This document shows positions 12,611 to 25,600 of a stretch of 64,000 bases of DNA, piece by piece. The position numbers and the translations under genes were made by a program. Each line of letters opens with the position of its first letter. The first letter of the stretch is position 1. The notes below the pieces were generated by a model. It saw nothing but the letters and a program-made list of their open reading frames with translations. It was not told where the DNA came from and ran no database searches. The DNA is from Nematostella vectensis (Eukaryota > Cnidaria > Anthozoa > Actiniaria > Edwardsiidae): NCBI RefSeq assembly GCF_932526225.1, contig NC_064036.1:4031501-4095500 (forward strand), given 5' to 3'.

Positions 12611-15600
12611 TCAGGGTTTAATTGTGGCTGGTGCAGCGGTGCTTGAAGAACTTGATGAAGAACCTGTCCCTGTCGATGTCACTACCCAGACTTAAAAGAA
12701 AACAAGTCAAATGAAACGGTGTTGAGAAAGACTGAATTATGTTTATGTTGACAACCATCCCTTGCGATTGGTATCAATCAGTGCGATCAATAGCCATTGT
12801 GGCATTTCTTCACACATTATAGCAAATGCCAAGTTCCTCCATAGGAATGGGTTTCCTGGATAGCCTAAAGAGGGATAGGGCTTGGGATGTACTTTCTGAA
12901 ATTGGGATATTGATGTGGCAGTAATTTTGCATATTAAATAAGAAAAAATGCCTCACCCTTTAGTACTCCTCTCTTATCCTTTGGATGCACAAATATGCAT
13001 TGTGCATCTATCTGACTTTCTGTTCACATAAAAAAATAGCTATAGTTGTGGTAGGACTAGATTTACTTACTGACTATAACAGCTATTATCACAATAACAA
13101 CAATGCACAGGATTATCCACATCTGTTGAGAAAAAAATTCTCATTAAAATCTAATCATGAAAGTACAGGCGACATACAGTATGTGCACCCTCTCTCAGAT
13201 GAAAAAAAAAAGTCATTTCCTACTGAAAAAATTGCTGTCTTAGACTTAGCACTTATGGTATATACAAGTAGTTCAATTAACGTTGTCTGTGCAAATGGTG
13301 AATTGCAGCTTGTAGGTATAATTACCCCTGAGATTAAAGTGTAAGTAAACAAATTGCAAGGGTTATTTACATTTTCCTGCCTCCCGTAAAATATGAGGAG
13401 TCACTTTTTAATAATTTTTTATGGTAGCACTGCCATTTTGCAATTGGCATTTGCACTGACAACGAATTTGAAATAAGTGTATGCATGTGCATCCCCCTCT
13501 CTTAAAAAAAAATCCTGGTTACATGCCTGAAGCATATATTGCGGTACCCTGGTTCCAGAGCCTCGTGCGTCTCTCTATTTAGTGGCCAGTGAGGTTGAGA
13601 CGAGGCTCTGGACTCTCGAAGCGCTATTTCGACTTCTGCCTCACTTCCATGTTAACGTTTTGTGATTAGCATGTGTCAGTTTCACGTGGTGCTACCTTGG
13701 ATGTAAACATCTCTTCGCTCGGGAATCGAATTCACGAGTATGAAAAGCGCATGAACACCCGATTTAAAAACAACAACATTCATCTGAAAATCCATAGGAT
13801 CATTACTGTAGAGTTAGTGACAAGAATATGCCCATAGGAGGTGGAGAATACAACATTTTCTTGGGAAAGCGCTTCAAGGAGGAGAAATCGCGGATAAGCT
13901 CGCAGTTATCCTCGGAACGACTCTATCAAAGATTTCAAGAGGCAAATAACCAGTACAATTGCTTGCTTTGGGATAGTTGAATCCAATATCGTTGAGGCGA
14001 GAGCAAACGCCGGGAATAAGCTTGGAAAATCAGCGATTTCCCTTAGCCAGTCAGCAGCACAGAGAAGACATCTCGCCGCTTGATTAACTCGTGAAGAGAC
14101 TCCTCTTGAACAAACTTTACATTTTTAATACTGGTAAATCTTGTAACTTATTCGAACTGAGCACTATTAAAATTACGATCAAAATATTCTATCGCTCGTC
14201 TACTTCGTTCGTTTAGCTGTTTGTAATTGCAAACAATAAGAATTAAAAACCGGTTTTGACCTTTTGAACTTGAAGCGAAAAATACAATAGAAAACTGTTA
14301 AAATTTCTTGGTTTCCATGACCACACGCCACTCGATGGGATCGCCACCTTATCGTGGTGAGGGTGTTTGTGTGTCCCAATGACCTCTAGAGCTATGTCGG
14401 CGGGAGTATTTTACTCCTGGCAGGGCCACCCATGCCGAACAGGTCAAAAGGTAGGGGCCAGACGAAGAGTGATCCACTGGTCCTCCAGGTTGGTGGTTGG
14501 GCAAAGGGTTGATAACCCTCTCCCATAAAAAAATAGCTTATCACAGAAACCAGAAGCAGAGCAAATTCACTTGGGAAGACCGTGGCTGCATCTCATGAAA
14601 GAGATTGTATGACGCGCAGAGGCCAAAGCCATCCGGACGCCCCTGGGCTGACTAAACCATTGGTCCACCCAAAACATGGAATGTCAGGACATTATATAGT
14701 AGCGGCAATGTTGCCCAAGCAGCGAGGGAAATGGGCAAGAGAGACATCGACATCATGGGAATCAGTGAAACTCACTGGACAGGCCAAGGGAAAATGCAGC
14801 TGAGAGATAGCGAGACGATGGTTTATTATTGAAGGGAAGATAACATCCATAGAGAGGGAGTAGGGATCCTCATGTCCAAAAATGCGGCGGATTGTTTAAT
14901 AGAATGGACTCCTTTGAATGAGAGAATGATTCAAGCAAGATTCTACTCCAGGCACATTAAATTGACCATCATTCACATATACACACCTACAGAGGATGCA
15001 GACGAACATTTAAAAGATGAGTTCTATACACGGCTGCAGGAGGTACTAGATAGCAGAAATCAACACGACATGTTAATCATCACTGGTGATATGAATGCAA
15101 AGGTTGGCGACCAAAACTGGGACTATGAAAGAGTCATGGGGAAGCATGGATTGGGAGTTCGAAATGACAATGGAGAAAGATTATGTGAATTGTGTGACCT
15201 TAACGAACTTGTCATAACTGGGACACTGTTCCCACATAGAACCATTCACAAGGCAACTTGGATTTCACCAGATGGAAAGACAAAGAACCAGATAGACCAT
15301 GTTTTCGTAAATAAGTGGTTTAGGAATTCAGTAAAAGACACAAGGGTTTTTAGATCAGCCGACGTAGGAAGTGATCACTACTTGGTGTGTGCAACTGTAA
15401 AGCTAAGTTAAGGAAATATCCAGAACGGAAGGGTAACATCAGAGTAAAATATAATACATCTAAGTCGACGGAGAAAGAGGTGAGGAACACATTTAACATC
15501 AAATTAAGGAATCGGTTCAAAGCATTGGAGCAAGAGGACAAATAAGAGAGGGGAAGAAGTAGTAGATGCAAAGGAAGAAGTGGAAAGGGACTTTACTATA

Positions 15601-18600
15601 ATGAAAAAGGCACTCTTGGAAGTTGCAGAGACAGTTTTAGGTAAGCCATGAAAGAAGAACAAACCATGGATTAGCGGAGAGCCATGGAGTCTGATAGATG
15701 AAAGACAACAGATGAATGAGAAAATATTGAGTACATGTTGTGGTTTGAAATGCTTCTTGGTTTGAAATTGTTAAAACCAGTTTGAAAAAAAATAAAACCA
15801 AGAAGCATTTCAAACCACAACAAATGTGGCATGGATTGAATTTTTTTCAAACTGGTTTTAACAATTTCAAACCAAGAAGCATTTCAAACCACAACATACA
15901 CGATCGGAGAGAGTTAAGGGGCAATTGAGGAAAAAGTACAGAGAAAAGGACAGAGAAGTGAAGCGAAGTTTGAAGGCAGACAAAAAGAAATGGTTAGAGG
16001 AGATAGCATCTGAAGCTGAAAAGGCGGCGCGAAGCCAACATATGAAGACCTTATATGGATTGACGAAGAAACTATGTAACGAGAGACCTAGGCACAGCAC
16101 CGCAGTGTTGGATAAGGACAGTAACCTTCTCAGTAAAAAAGAGGAAATACAGAGGAGATGGACAGAACATTTTAGGGAAGTATTAAGTAGAGAGCAACCA
16201 GATAACCCCATAGAACCGGAGGATGAAGTTGAATTTGAATTCGGAGAATTGATACAGGAAATATCCGTCAATGAACCAACTTTCGGAGAAGTAAAAGATA
16301 CAATCACAACACTAAAGAATGGAAAATCGCCGGGCATAGATAATATCACAGCTGAGTTGCTGAAGGCAGACCCAGAATTCTCGGCCGAGTGAGTGCATAA
16401 GCTACTTGTAAAAGTGTGGAGGCATGAAACCATCCCAAATGACTGGAAGAAAGGGCTTATAATAAAGCTACTAAAGAAAGGAAATTTGAAAGAATGCAAG
16501 AACTCACGAGGAATCACCTTATTGTCCATCATAGGGAAGATACTTGGAAGAATTGTTATTGACAGGATACGAAACGGAGTTGACAAAAAGTTGAGAAAAG
16601 AGCAGGCTGGCTATAGAAGAGGGAGAGGAACTACGGAGCAAGTATTTATACTGAGAAACATCATAGAGCAAGTAAATGAGTGGCAGGCAACTTTGTATGT
16701 TAATTTCATAGACTTTGAGAAAGCCTTCAATTCAGTCCATCGTGAGAGTTTGTGGGTAATTATGGAAAAGTATGGAGTTCCAGAGAAGATTATATGCATT
16801 GTGAGGCTGTTTTATGAAGATTTCCAGTGTGCGGTCGAAGATCAGGGTGAAACAGGAGAATGGTTAAACATAAAGATGGGGGTAAAGCAAGGCTGCAATA
16901 TGTCTGGCTTTATGTTTCTATTGGTCATGGACTGGATATTGCGATGGTCAGTTGGAAATGGAGAAAATGGAATACGATGGAAATTTACATCTAAACTGGA
17001 CGATCTAGACTTTGCGGACGACATAGCATTGCTTTCCTTAACAAAACGTCATATTCAGGAGAAGACAGCAAGGCTGGACGGCGAGGCTAGGCGAGCGGAA
17101 TTCAAAATAAACTTAGAGAAGACGAAGATGCTAAGGATAAATGCCAAACAGCATGGAAATATTGTGATCAATGGAAAACAAAATTGAAGACGTCAGTGAG
17201 TTTACGTACCTAGGAGCAATAGTTTGCAGAGAGGGTGGTGGAATGAAAGATCTCAGAAATAGAAAGATGATAAATTGCTAGATGTATTCCAACAGAAGTG
17301 TTTGAGAAGGATATTGAAGATTAGTTGGGAAGACCATGTAACGAATGAAGAGGTACGGAGAAGAGCTGGAGTACATCAATTGAGCAGTGAAGTGAAGAGA
17401 CGGTGATGGAAAATGATCGGACACGTGTTGAGACAAGGAAGAGAAAATGACTGCAGCGTAGCATTAACTTGGACACCAGAAGGCAGAAGGAAACAGGGAA
17501 GACCCAGGAGGACAGGGAGAGAGGCGAGGCGGGGTGGAGGAACTGGGACGAGGTGCGGCCAAAAGCAGCAGACAGGGAAAAGTGGAAAAGCACTGTGAAG
17601 GCCCTATGTGCCACATGGCACGAGGAGGACAGGTAACAGGTAACATGACCACACATCAATTGGCCAATCAGCGACCAAATTCAGATTCTGAACCTAGCAG
17701 AAGTCAAAATTGCACTTCGAGAGGCCAGAGCCTCGTCTCAACCTCGCTGGCCACTAAATAGAGAGACACTCGAGGCTCTGGGACCAGGGTAATATTGGGG
17801 GTACCAGGGTTGGAGAAATGGAGATAACTGGTACCAGGGTTGGAGAAATGGAGATAATTGGTACCAGGGTTGGAGAAATGGAGATAACTTATTGGGGGTA
17901 CCAGGTTTGGAGAAATGGAGATAACTGTAAGCATATATTGGGGGTACCAGGTTTGGAGAAATGGAGATAACTGTAAGCATATATTGGGGGTACCAGGTTT
18001 GGAGAAATGGAGATAACTGTAAGCATATATTGGGGGTACCAGGTTTGGAGAAATGGAGATAACTGTAAGCATATATTGGGGGTACCAGGTTTGGAGAAAT
18101 GGAGATAACTGTAAGCATATATTGGGGGTACCAGGTTTGGAGAAATGGAGATAACTGTAAGCATATATTGGGGGTACCAGGGTTGGAGAAATGGAGATAA
18201 CTGTAAGCATATATTGGGGGTACCAGTTTTGGAGAAATGGGGAAGGACAATTTTTTGGGGGGAGGTGAATTTTCTGATAATTTTTTTACCACCCCTGAAA
18301 GAACAAAAAGGGACTTTTTTATGCCATTGCAGTATCTCCACGGCACAGTTATTATTGGATCTTGACTTTTAGATTTATAACATACCAGAGTTCACCCCTC
18401 TCCTTGGGTATGGGCATGACGAATAACTTACATAATTGAAGATGTAGGTGGATTATTCCTATCCTTATCCTAGTTGTGTGAGGGTTTTCAAGCCAAATCA
18501 AGGCAATCATGTCAATGTTTACTATATGTTTGCCTACAAAACTTGGTATAACACTGGTAGTTTATAGTCATAGTCAACACTAATATTACCTTGCAGTTTT

Positions 18601-19188
18601 GCCACCACATCTTTCGTTTGAGTCGTGATGCACTTGTCTCAAACTGAGATGCGCCTGCTTGAAGTGCATCTAGAAGAAAAGATGCAAACAATTTACCTGT
18701 CATCGCTTTATTTCTTTGTTTTAGGCATAATACTACTACAATAGTATAACCCATGCTTTATCAGTCATAACTTTTTTCCACCTAATTAAACATAGTAAAA
18801 GGTCTTCTTAAGCCGGTCCTAATCATTTGATTGAATTGTTTAGTTAATTAGCTTAATATCTTCTTTTTTTTTTTCAAATAAAATGTTATTGTATTGAACA
18901 ATCATGTAAGAGGTTGATGCTCATTGCTTGCTTACCGGCTCGATTGTCAAGCTCAGAAAGCTTTGCATCCCTTTCGAGTACTTTATCCACATTCACTTTC
19001 ATGATATCCACAACCTGGTTAGAGAATACAGGGGGAAGTTTCGTATCTATTAACGACATTTAAAAAGTTATTGATTGATGTGGTGAGCAAAAACTTTGAC
19101 AATGACAGAACAAATTTAATATTGTCTAGTGCTTTTTAACTGTACCTCATCCACTTGGGCCTGGGTTTGTTGCAGTCTCTTAGACGAC
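12611..19188 (-). CDS. VAMP: VAMP/synaptobrevin (R-SNARE)
   Basis: Vesicle R-SNARE that pairs with syntaxin and SNAP-25-type partners for fusion. Exons on the minus strand: 19188-19146, 19014-18936, 18669-18590, 13122-13071, 12690-12611; phases agree. The SNARE helix reads [54 protein letters not shown], with the central arginine (ERD) that defines R-SNAREs. [10 protein letters not shown] and a single TM segment ([17 protein letters not shown]) follow. The last exon adds a luminal tail rich in Ser/Thr ([20 protein letters not shown]), longer than in vertebrate VAMP1/2. The first coding exon is not resolved. An ATG at 19575 ([19 protein letters not shown]) is a candidate, but its obvious donor does not match the phase of the next exon. 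The intron 13123-18589 carries the nested mobile elements below. Confidence 0.92.
14330..17650 (+). pseudogene. decayed non-LTR retrotransposon (EN + RT)
   Basis: A LINE with an exonuclease/endonuclease/phosphatase-type domain (14872-15411: [40 protein letters not shown]). The reverse transcriptase follows (about 15925-17187: [61 protein letters not shown]). The RT frame is interrupted by an in-frame TGA at 16390-16392, the EN and RT parts are out of frame, and a MITE sits at 15736-15896. The upstream leader (ATGGGATCGCCACCTTATCG...) looks like the conserved 5' UTR of RTE/Proto2-type elements of marine animals. The clade call is tentative. The element is on the opposite strand to VAMP. Confidence 0.85.
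15736..15896. mobile_element. 161-bp MITE inside the LINE
   Basis: Near-perfect terminal inverted repeats of about 55 bp, starting TGTTGTGGTTTGAAATGCTT and ending with the complement, flanked by the direct repeat TACA (15732-15735 and 15897-15900). It separates the endonuclease and RT coding parts of the decayed LINE, so it is younger than the LINE. Confidence 0.88.
17790..18245. repeat. 46-bp minisatellite in VAMP intron
   Basis: About nine units of GGGGGTACCAGGTTTGGAGA + AATGGAGATAACTGTAAGCA + TATATT, plus shorter 31-bp variants at the left. Read on the VAMP strand, each unit contains TATGCTTACAG, a 3' splice-site-like string. It is interrupted on its left side by the TIR element at 13547-17789. 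Confidence 0.9.
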
Positions 19189-19631
19189 CTGTAAATGGGA
19201 TACAACGTTTGAGGCAATAACACACATCTTGCGTCTAGTATCATAAATGTTTTTTACGACATTTTTGGCGCATGAAATAACGCGCACACCAGCGTGACAT
19301 GTATCGAGCTAACCAAACCATTAGGCCGCCAAATCAAAGCACTATCAGATACAATACAAATAGCATTCGATACAGTGCTTGTCGATTGCGATATTTCTTA
19401 CATTTTGGTGGTAATTTGGCTGTGTTTCAGTGAAGGTATGGTTCCAGTGCAAAACTGTCCTTCGCTCCTCCTTTCTAGATCTGGCGATGACGTCACTGCT
19501 TGCGGGCGCAGGCACCAGCGGCTTACCAGACATGGAAGCGAGGCTGTCGCCGGCTGATTCTGCACGTGTGGACATTTTCGTCATCTTTCCCGATATTCCG
19601 TGACTGTTTTTACAAGTTTACTATAAGCAGA
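19189..19631. promoter_or_regulatory. divergent promoter region VAMP / ATAD3
   Basis: The VAMP gene reads left and ATAD3 starts at 19632 reading right, so less than about 450 bp holds both promoters and the unresolved first VAMP exon. The stretch 19480-19580 is GC-richer than its surroundings (CTTGCGGGCGCAGGCACCAG). A TGACGTCA palindrome (CRE/ATF type) is at 19488-19495. Confidence 0.45.
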
Positions 19632-22600
19632 ATGTCCTGGCTTTTTGGCGTAAATAAGGACAACCTCCCCCCTCCAAATCTACCAAAACAGCTTCCCATA
19701 CCTCCTGCTGGCGGCGGCGAGGGGGACGGGAAAGACAAAGATGATGCTAAGAGGGAGGGAGGCAAAGGGGGAAAGCCGGTATGGTCGAGTTTTGACCCTA
19801 CAGGTCTGGAAAGAGCCGCTAAGGCCGCCAAGGAGCTGGAAAGATCCCGTGAGTATTATATCTGATGGAACTCGGTGTAGCTTGCATGGACTGTGAGCGG
19901 AACTTTATTTTGCAGGGTTTGCAAACCCTGTCACATCAATCAAGTTGATGCACACCAATCAAGTTGATGCACTTGTCAAGCAGATGTTAAACATAATACT
20001 TACTTATGTTGTAACGTCATAACACGATACGTGCAAGGATTAATTTCGGGTTATTTTTATTTTAGATCATAATGTTATATGAGGATGTCCTGGATTTGCG
20101 TATAACATCATTAGCTAAGGTTGATTACAGAAGACTTGATCATGCATACTTGTGACAGCATGATGAAATTAAGGCATGCCCACCCAGGACACTTTTTCGG
20201 TTGAGCATCTCAATCTGATGACATTAAAGGATTTGTTCTATTGAATGCATTATACATGTTGTACCTTTGCACCTCCAGCACATGCACAAAAAGCACTAGA
20301 TCTGGCAAAGTTACAAGAATCCACTAAACAATTGGAGAAACAGGAGAAAATCAAGGTATGTGGATCCCTAAACAATGATGTAGCATGCTTTGACTTGATA
20401 TTCCACTTTTTTGATGCTGTGAAACATTAACCTTTTTGGGCCATTTTCTGTATAGTTTTTCTCACTTTTGACAGGAATATGAAGCAGGGATAAATCAGAT
20501 GCAGCTGGACAGAGTCAGGGTTGAGCAAGAGGAGAAACGGAAAACGCTTTCAGCAGAGACACAGCAACATCAGCAGGTTGATAAATTTATTAACCATATG
20601 TACTTACTTAACCATAGATTTCCATTGATCATTGGCTCCTTGGATTTATCAGCTATTATTTTGGCTCTCTTGGGATATGCTAGTTATCATTCATTATATA
20701 CCAGTGATGATTTTTTATGCACGCTCAATGGTCAGTACAGTTCACGTGCACATTTTCACAGGACAAATATCAGTAAAAAACGTCCAGCCAAAGTGATATC
20801 TGTTCTGTGAACATTTTTTTGCAGTCAAAACTCACTTTTCGTCTGCTCAATAACTCCCCAAACAAGGATTTCAAAATGCTATGAAAGCACAGAGAGAATG
20901 TTTGATTTCTTTGATAGAATTTTCATCAATATATATATTTTTTAATTTATTCTGAAACGAAACGTATTTGTGACTTGCAGAGAGCACAGTACGAGGACCA
21001 GCTTGCGAGAAAGAGATACAATGATCAGTTGGGTCAACAGAGGCAGATGCAAGAGGAAAACTTGAGAAAGCAAGAGGAATCTGTAAAGAGGCAAGAAGCT
21101 ATCAGAAGATGTAAGGGAGATAGTTGATTTTATTATCGTTTTAGGCTTATTATGAGAGTATACCATCACCAGCATTGACTACTGTATGAAAATTAATCAA
21201 CTTCCAATCATCATCATATACACTATCTTTCCCTGTGTTTATCTTTAACACATCATTGAACTAATTTGTTTGCTACTATGTCCCTGTCTATAGTGGATAG
21301 CACTGTAGGCCTTCTTGTAACTTCTTTAACTTTGTTTTTGAAGCAACGGTTGAGTATGAAGCAGAGTTGAAACACAAAAATGACATGAAGAGACTTGAGG
21401 CTGAACTAAGGGGAAAGTGAGTATGGTGATCATATTCATTTTCGCTGGTTTATCTTAATTTCCATACCTATTGTTTGGACATTAACACCTGTGAATGATA
21501 TTTTTTAGAGCAAAAATCGAGCGTGAAAACAAGGATATCAATCTTGAGAAGATCAGAGTTAAGGCAGCAGAACAGAGAGCAACAGTCTTGGAGTCCATCA
21601 AGTAAGTACCTTAGTGATATGGTGTATAAAGGCAGCTGAACAGAGAGCAACAGTCCTCGAGTCTTTCAAGTAAGTACCCAAGAAACATGTTGTAAAAAGA
21701 TAGCAGAACAGAGAGCAACAGTTTTGGAGTCCATCAAGTAAGTACCCAAGTGATATGGTGTATTAAGGCAGCAAAGCAGAGAGCAACAGTTCTAAAGTTC
21801 ATCAATTAAGTGTCCAAGAAACAAGTTGTAAAAAGACAGCAGAGCAGAGAGTTATAGTCCTGGAGTCCATCAATTAAGTGTCCAAGAAAACTGTTGAATA
21901 AAGTAAGCAGAGCAGATAGCAACAGTCCTGGAATCCATCATAAGTAAGTACCCAATAAAATGTCTTATAAAGGTAGCAGAGCAGAGAGCAACAGTCCTTG
22001 AATCCATGAAGTAAGTGTCCAAGAAATATGTAGTATAAAGGTAGCATAACAGAAAGCTGTAGTTGTGTAATATTGCCAACAGCCACACCCGCCACAATTG
22101 TAAATAAATCTGCTTTGATACCTAGTCCTTTATGGGAGATTGTGGCTCTGACTTAAAAGTCTATAAGCGGTTTCTCCTTTCTATAAGAGACTATAGGTTC
22201 ATTAAAGATTATAGCCGTATGAGGCTGAGATCCGTGATAAGTTGCCAGTTTTTTATAAGAATCTTCAGAAGATTCTGTTTAGCCGGGTGGAACCTCATGA
22301 CAAAATGTTTAGATTCGTTTATTAGATGCCATGTTTGCCTCAAAACGCATTTTGCCTGTCCGTGAATTCAACACTCGCCGTTATGTATGTTGTGAAATCG
22401 CGTAACCGTATCTAGAATAAGTTGCGGATTTCAGCTTAGAAGGTGGCAAGTGAGGAATTTGTTCTCAACGGACCTAGGCCATCTCCCTAGACACAAACCC
22501 TTCTTATAACTAAGAGGGTGGCAAGAGGAGAGAATGCGTGTACTGAAAAGTTTCAGTAAGCTATGGACATCAAAGATATTTAAATCAATGAATCTTTCGC

Positions 22601-25600
22601 CCTTTTATAGACTTCTGATGAAGTAAATAAAGTGCGTAGTGTCTTTGAGATTACACTTTTGCTTGAGCGTTATATGCCGCAGAAATGGATCTACGGAGGA
22701 CGATATACGCTAGACGTGGTTTATGAGGTGACAAAAACCTTAGGTGACATATTACATGTCTTTGTGGTGGAATTTGTCGTTCTTTAATGTTTCACGTCTA
22801 TAGGAGCGTTGCTCGACCTGACATAAGCGCTTTCTTTGTGCATGTAAAGTTTCTTAGAGTTATTTAGGACATATCTGCAGTACAGCTCACTCCTGTTTTA
22901 ATAGATTTCTTAAAATCAAACAGGAAGATTTGAGGCTGCCGAGAATCGCCACTGTAACTCGTAGAATTCAAAGTGCACTTTGGCTAAAAATCAAATAAGT
23001 ACTCAAGAAAAATGTATTATAAAGGTAGCAGATCAGATAGCTATAGTCCCGGAGACCAGAAAGCAATAGTCCTGTAGTCCACCAAGTAAGTGTGTTGTCC
23101 ATGAATCGTGTGACCATTTGGTGTACTGAGGTGATGAAGTCATCCTATTGCTGGGCTGGTGCTGTTAGGCATTTGTTAGGCTATAAACATGGCAGTCTCT
23201 AAACTGTAATTTAATGTTGTGGTATGCAAAGTACATTATCCCCAACTGATTGACATTTCTTGCCACCAGGACTGCAGGGAGCATCCTCGGTGCTGGATTT
23301 GATGCTTTTATTTCTGACTGGGATAAGATCTCAGCAACCGTAAGTTAATCATTGTGTGCTTAAATTTTTAGACACAACCGTGCACACAATCTGTGTTGAG
23401 CAGAAACCCAATTTACTCGCATTTTACATTTAGTAATTTTTGCAGAATTACATTTCATTTCAAACCAATTAAGAAATAGTTCTCTCCAAAATAAAAAAAT
23501 ATATATTCTTTATGTTTACATTACAGGCTGCTGGGTTGACATTGCTTGCTCTAGGAATCTATACTGCAAAATATGGCACTGGTGTCACAGCAAGGTATGC
23601 TGACCTTTGCATTTGTTAACATCATTTCATGGTGGACTTCCAGGGGCCTTCCTTTTTTTGTGTGTGATCTACCATTATTTCTTTATCAAAACTATTTTAA
23701 TACATAAAATTATAGTTTCATGTTTTACCATGTTTGATGTGCCCTAATCCTTCTAGAAAATCTGGCAAGAACTTTGTCCCGTCTGAAATTAGAATTAAGT
23801 GACTTATGACATCATATGGTGTGTTTTAAGATTTGTAGAAGCAAGACTTGGAAAGCCATCGCTAGTTCGTGATACATCAAGAATAAACCTTTTCAGTGCC
23901 ATAAGGCACCCTATCAAGGTAAATTGTGATGTTTGGTCCAGCAAAAAATCATTTGTATTTGTTTTCACCATCCATATGCATATCTTTTTTACTGCTGTGT
24001 TTTCCAGGAAAGACTGCTTACACCATAGAGCTCAAATGAGAGACTCTTGCTCATTTTGTTAGTACCATATTATACTTGGAAACTTCAACATCTTATCCTG
24101 CTGACTTCACCTTTCTCTTGTTCTCCTCATTAATTTAATAAAAATTCTCACTTGAAATTTTTAAAACCTTGATTAATGTTTTATAGACAACAAAAAAGCT
24201 TTTTGTCAATCCAGAGGATTCACTGAAAGGAATCATCCTCAAGGTGAGATAAGGTTGTATTACATATATTAAATGTTTTTACCGTTTGGTGGAACTTGGA
24301 ATCAGGACTCTACATAGCTCAGGTAAAAGTATCTTTATATCAAGGTAATCCTTTATAATACAGGATGCTACGTCTTTTTACTTAAACTTCTTAATCATTA
24401 ACATGCATAGTAATTTATTGATAATCCAATCACTACAGCCAAACCTCGAAGAGCATCTGAGTTCCATCAGCATTGCTACATCCAACACCAAGCGCAACAA
24501 GGGCATGTATAGAAACCTGCTGTTCTACGGACCCCCCGGGACTGGCAAGACTATGTTTGCTAAGGTACTGCACATTCATCAATTGGAACCTGTTAATTGT
24601 ACTGTTTAATGCTTACATTTTTGGTTGGCCATGTGCTTGTTTGTTCTCCGAATCAATCAAGCTGCCATTAGTTATCATTTGTTGTTAATTACATTATGCA
24701 CCTATTTCAAATATGGTAGCACTGAGAATGAGAATGCATGTGTCCTAACCAGTAGTGCTTCATGGGTATCAAATGAATAAGAAAATAAGCATAAATAGAA
24801 ACTACATAGGTCTAGATAGCCTTAAAATTCTTGTTTACACTGTGGCTTTTAGAGACCAGGATTCTGCCATTAATATGTTACCCATGAACCACTGCATGTT
24901 ACTATACAATCATTTTCTGGTGCAACCTTTTACTTAAAAGTAAAAAGTGTATATTAGGTGTATATATGTTCCAGAGTCTTGCCCGACACTCTGGTATGGA
25001 CTATGCCGTCATGACAGGTGGTGACGTGGTACCGATGGGTAAAGAGGGTGTCACTGCAATGCACAAGGTGTTCGACTGGGCGGAGACGTCAAGGAGAGGG
25101 TGAGTAGGGTGTAAGCTATCCCGTAATCAGCAAACTCAGGTACCCTCAAACCAGGTCGCTAGGAGAATAGTTGCAGTTCTCATTGGACTATATGCTTATT
25201 TTTTCAGTGTGTTGCTGTTTGTTGATGAAGCTGATGCCTTCCTGAGAAAAAGAAGTCAGGTAAATCCCATTTTGAGTAGCTAACTGTCCACAAAGACTCC
25301 ATCTTACTTTGATATTCTTCAACAGGAAAAGATCAGTGAGGACCTTCGTAGTACCTTAAATGCATTTCTGTATCGTACTGGCGAGTCTTCGCGCAGGTAA
25401 AGTATTCATGGCACTATAAGATTTTTCTAATAAGATTGCTTAGCCATCGCAAGTACAGCATGCATAAGATTTCAATTCTCACAGGAACACAAGTACAAGA
25501 GAAAGCTTGATTTTCTTGTGTTGCACTTGTGCTTGCGCTTGCCTTCTAGGGAGAACCTACCTTTATAGCCAAACATTGGTGATCTTGTTAAAAAACTTTC

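Larger units (their letters stand above)
13547..17789. mobile_element. TIR-bounded composite element in VAMP intron
   Basis: Two inverted copies of a segment of about 75 bp bound this region. CCTGGTTCCAGAGCCTCG...TCTCTCTATTTAGTGGCCAG...GAGACGAGGCTCTGG at 13547-13622 is matched in reverse complement at 17712-17789. Each end is itself a hairpin, because CCAGAGCCTCGT pairs with ACGAGGCTCTGG. Both flanks hold parts of the 46-bp minisatellite unit (ATATTGCGGTAC on the left, ATATTGGGGGTAC on the right), so the element seems to have entered that repeat. Inside is a decayed LINE. Confidence 0.65.

Noticed and set aside
17790-18245. Minisatellite as a splice-acceptor array of VAMP
   Set aside because: Each unit has TTACAG on the gene strand, but the sequence does not resemble any VAMP exon edge, unlike the other arrays.
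17704-18346. Three overlapping minus-strand open frames (150-202 aa) over the 46-bp repeat
   Set aside because: They are translations of the minisatellite in different frames and have no start context or homology.
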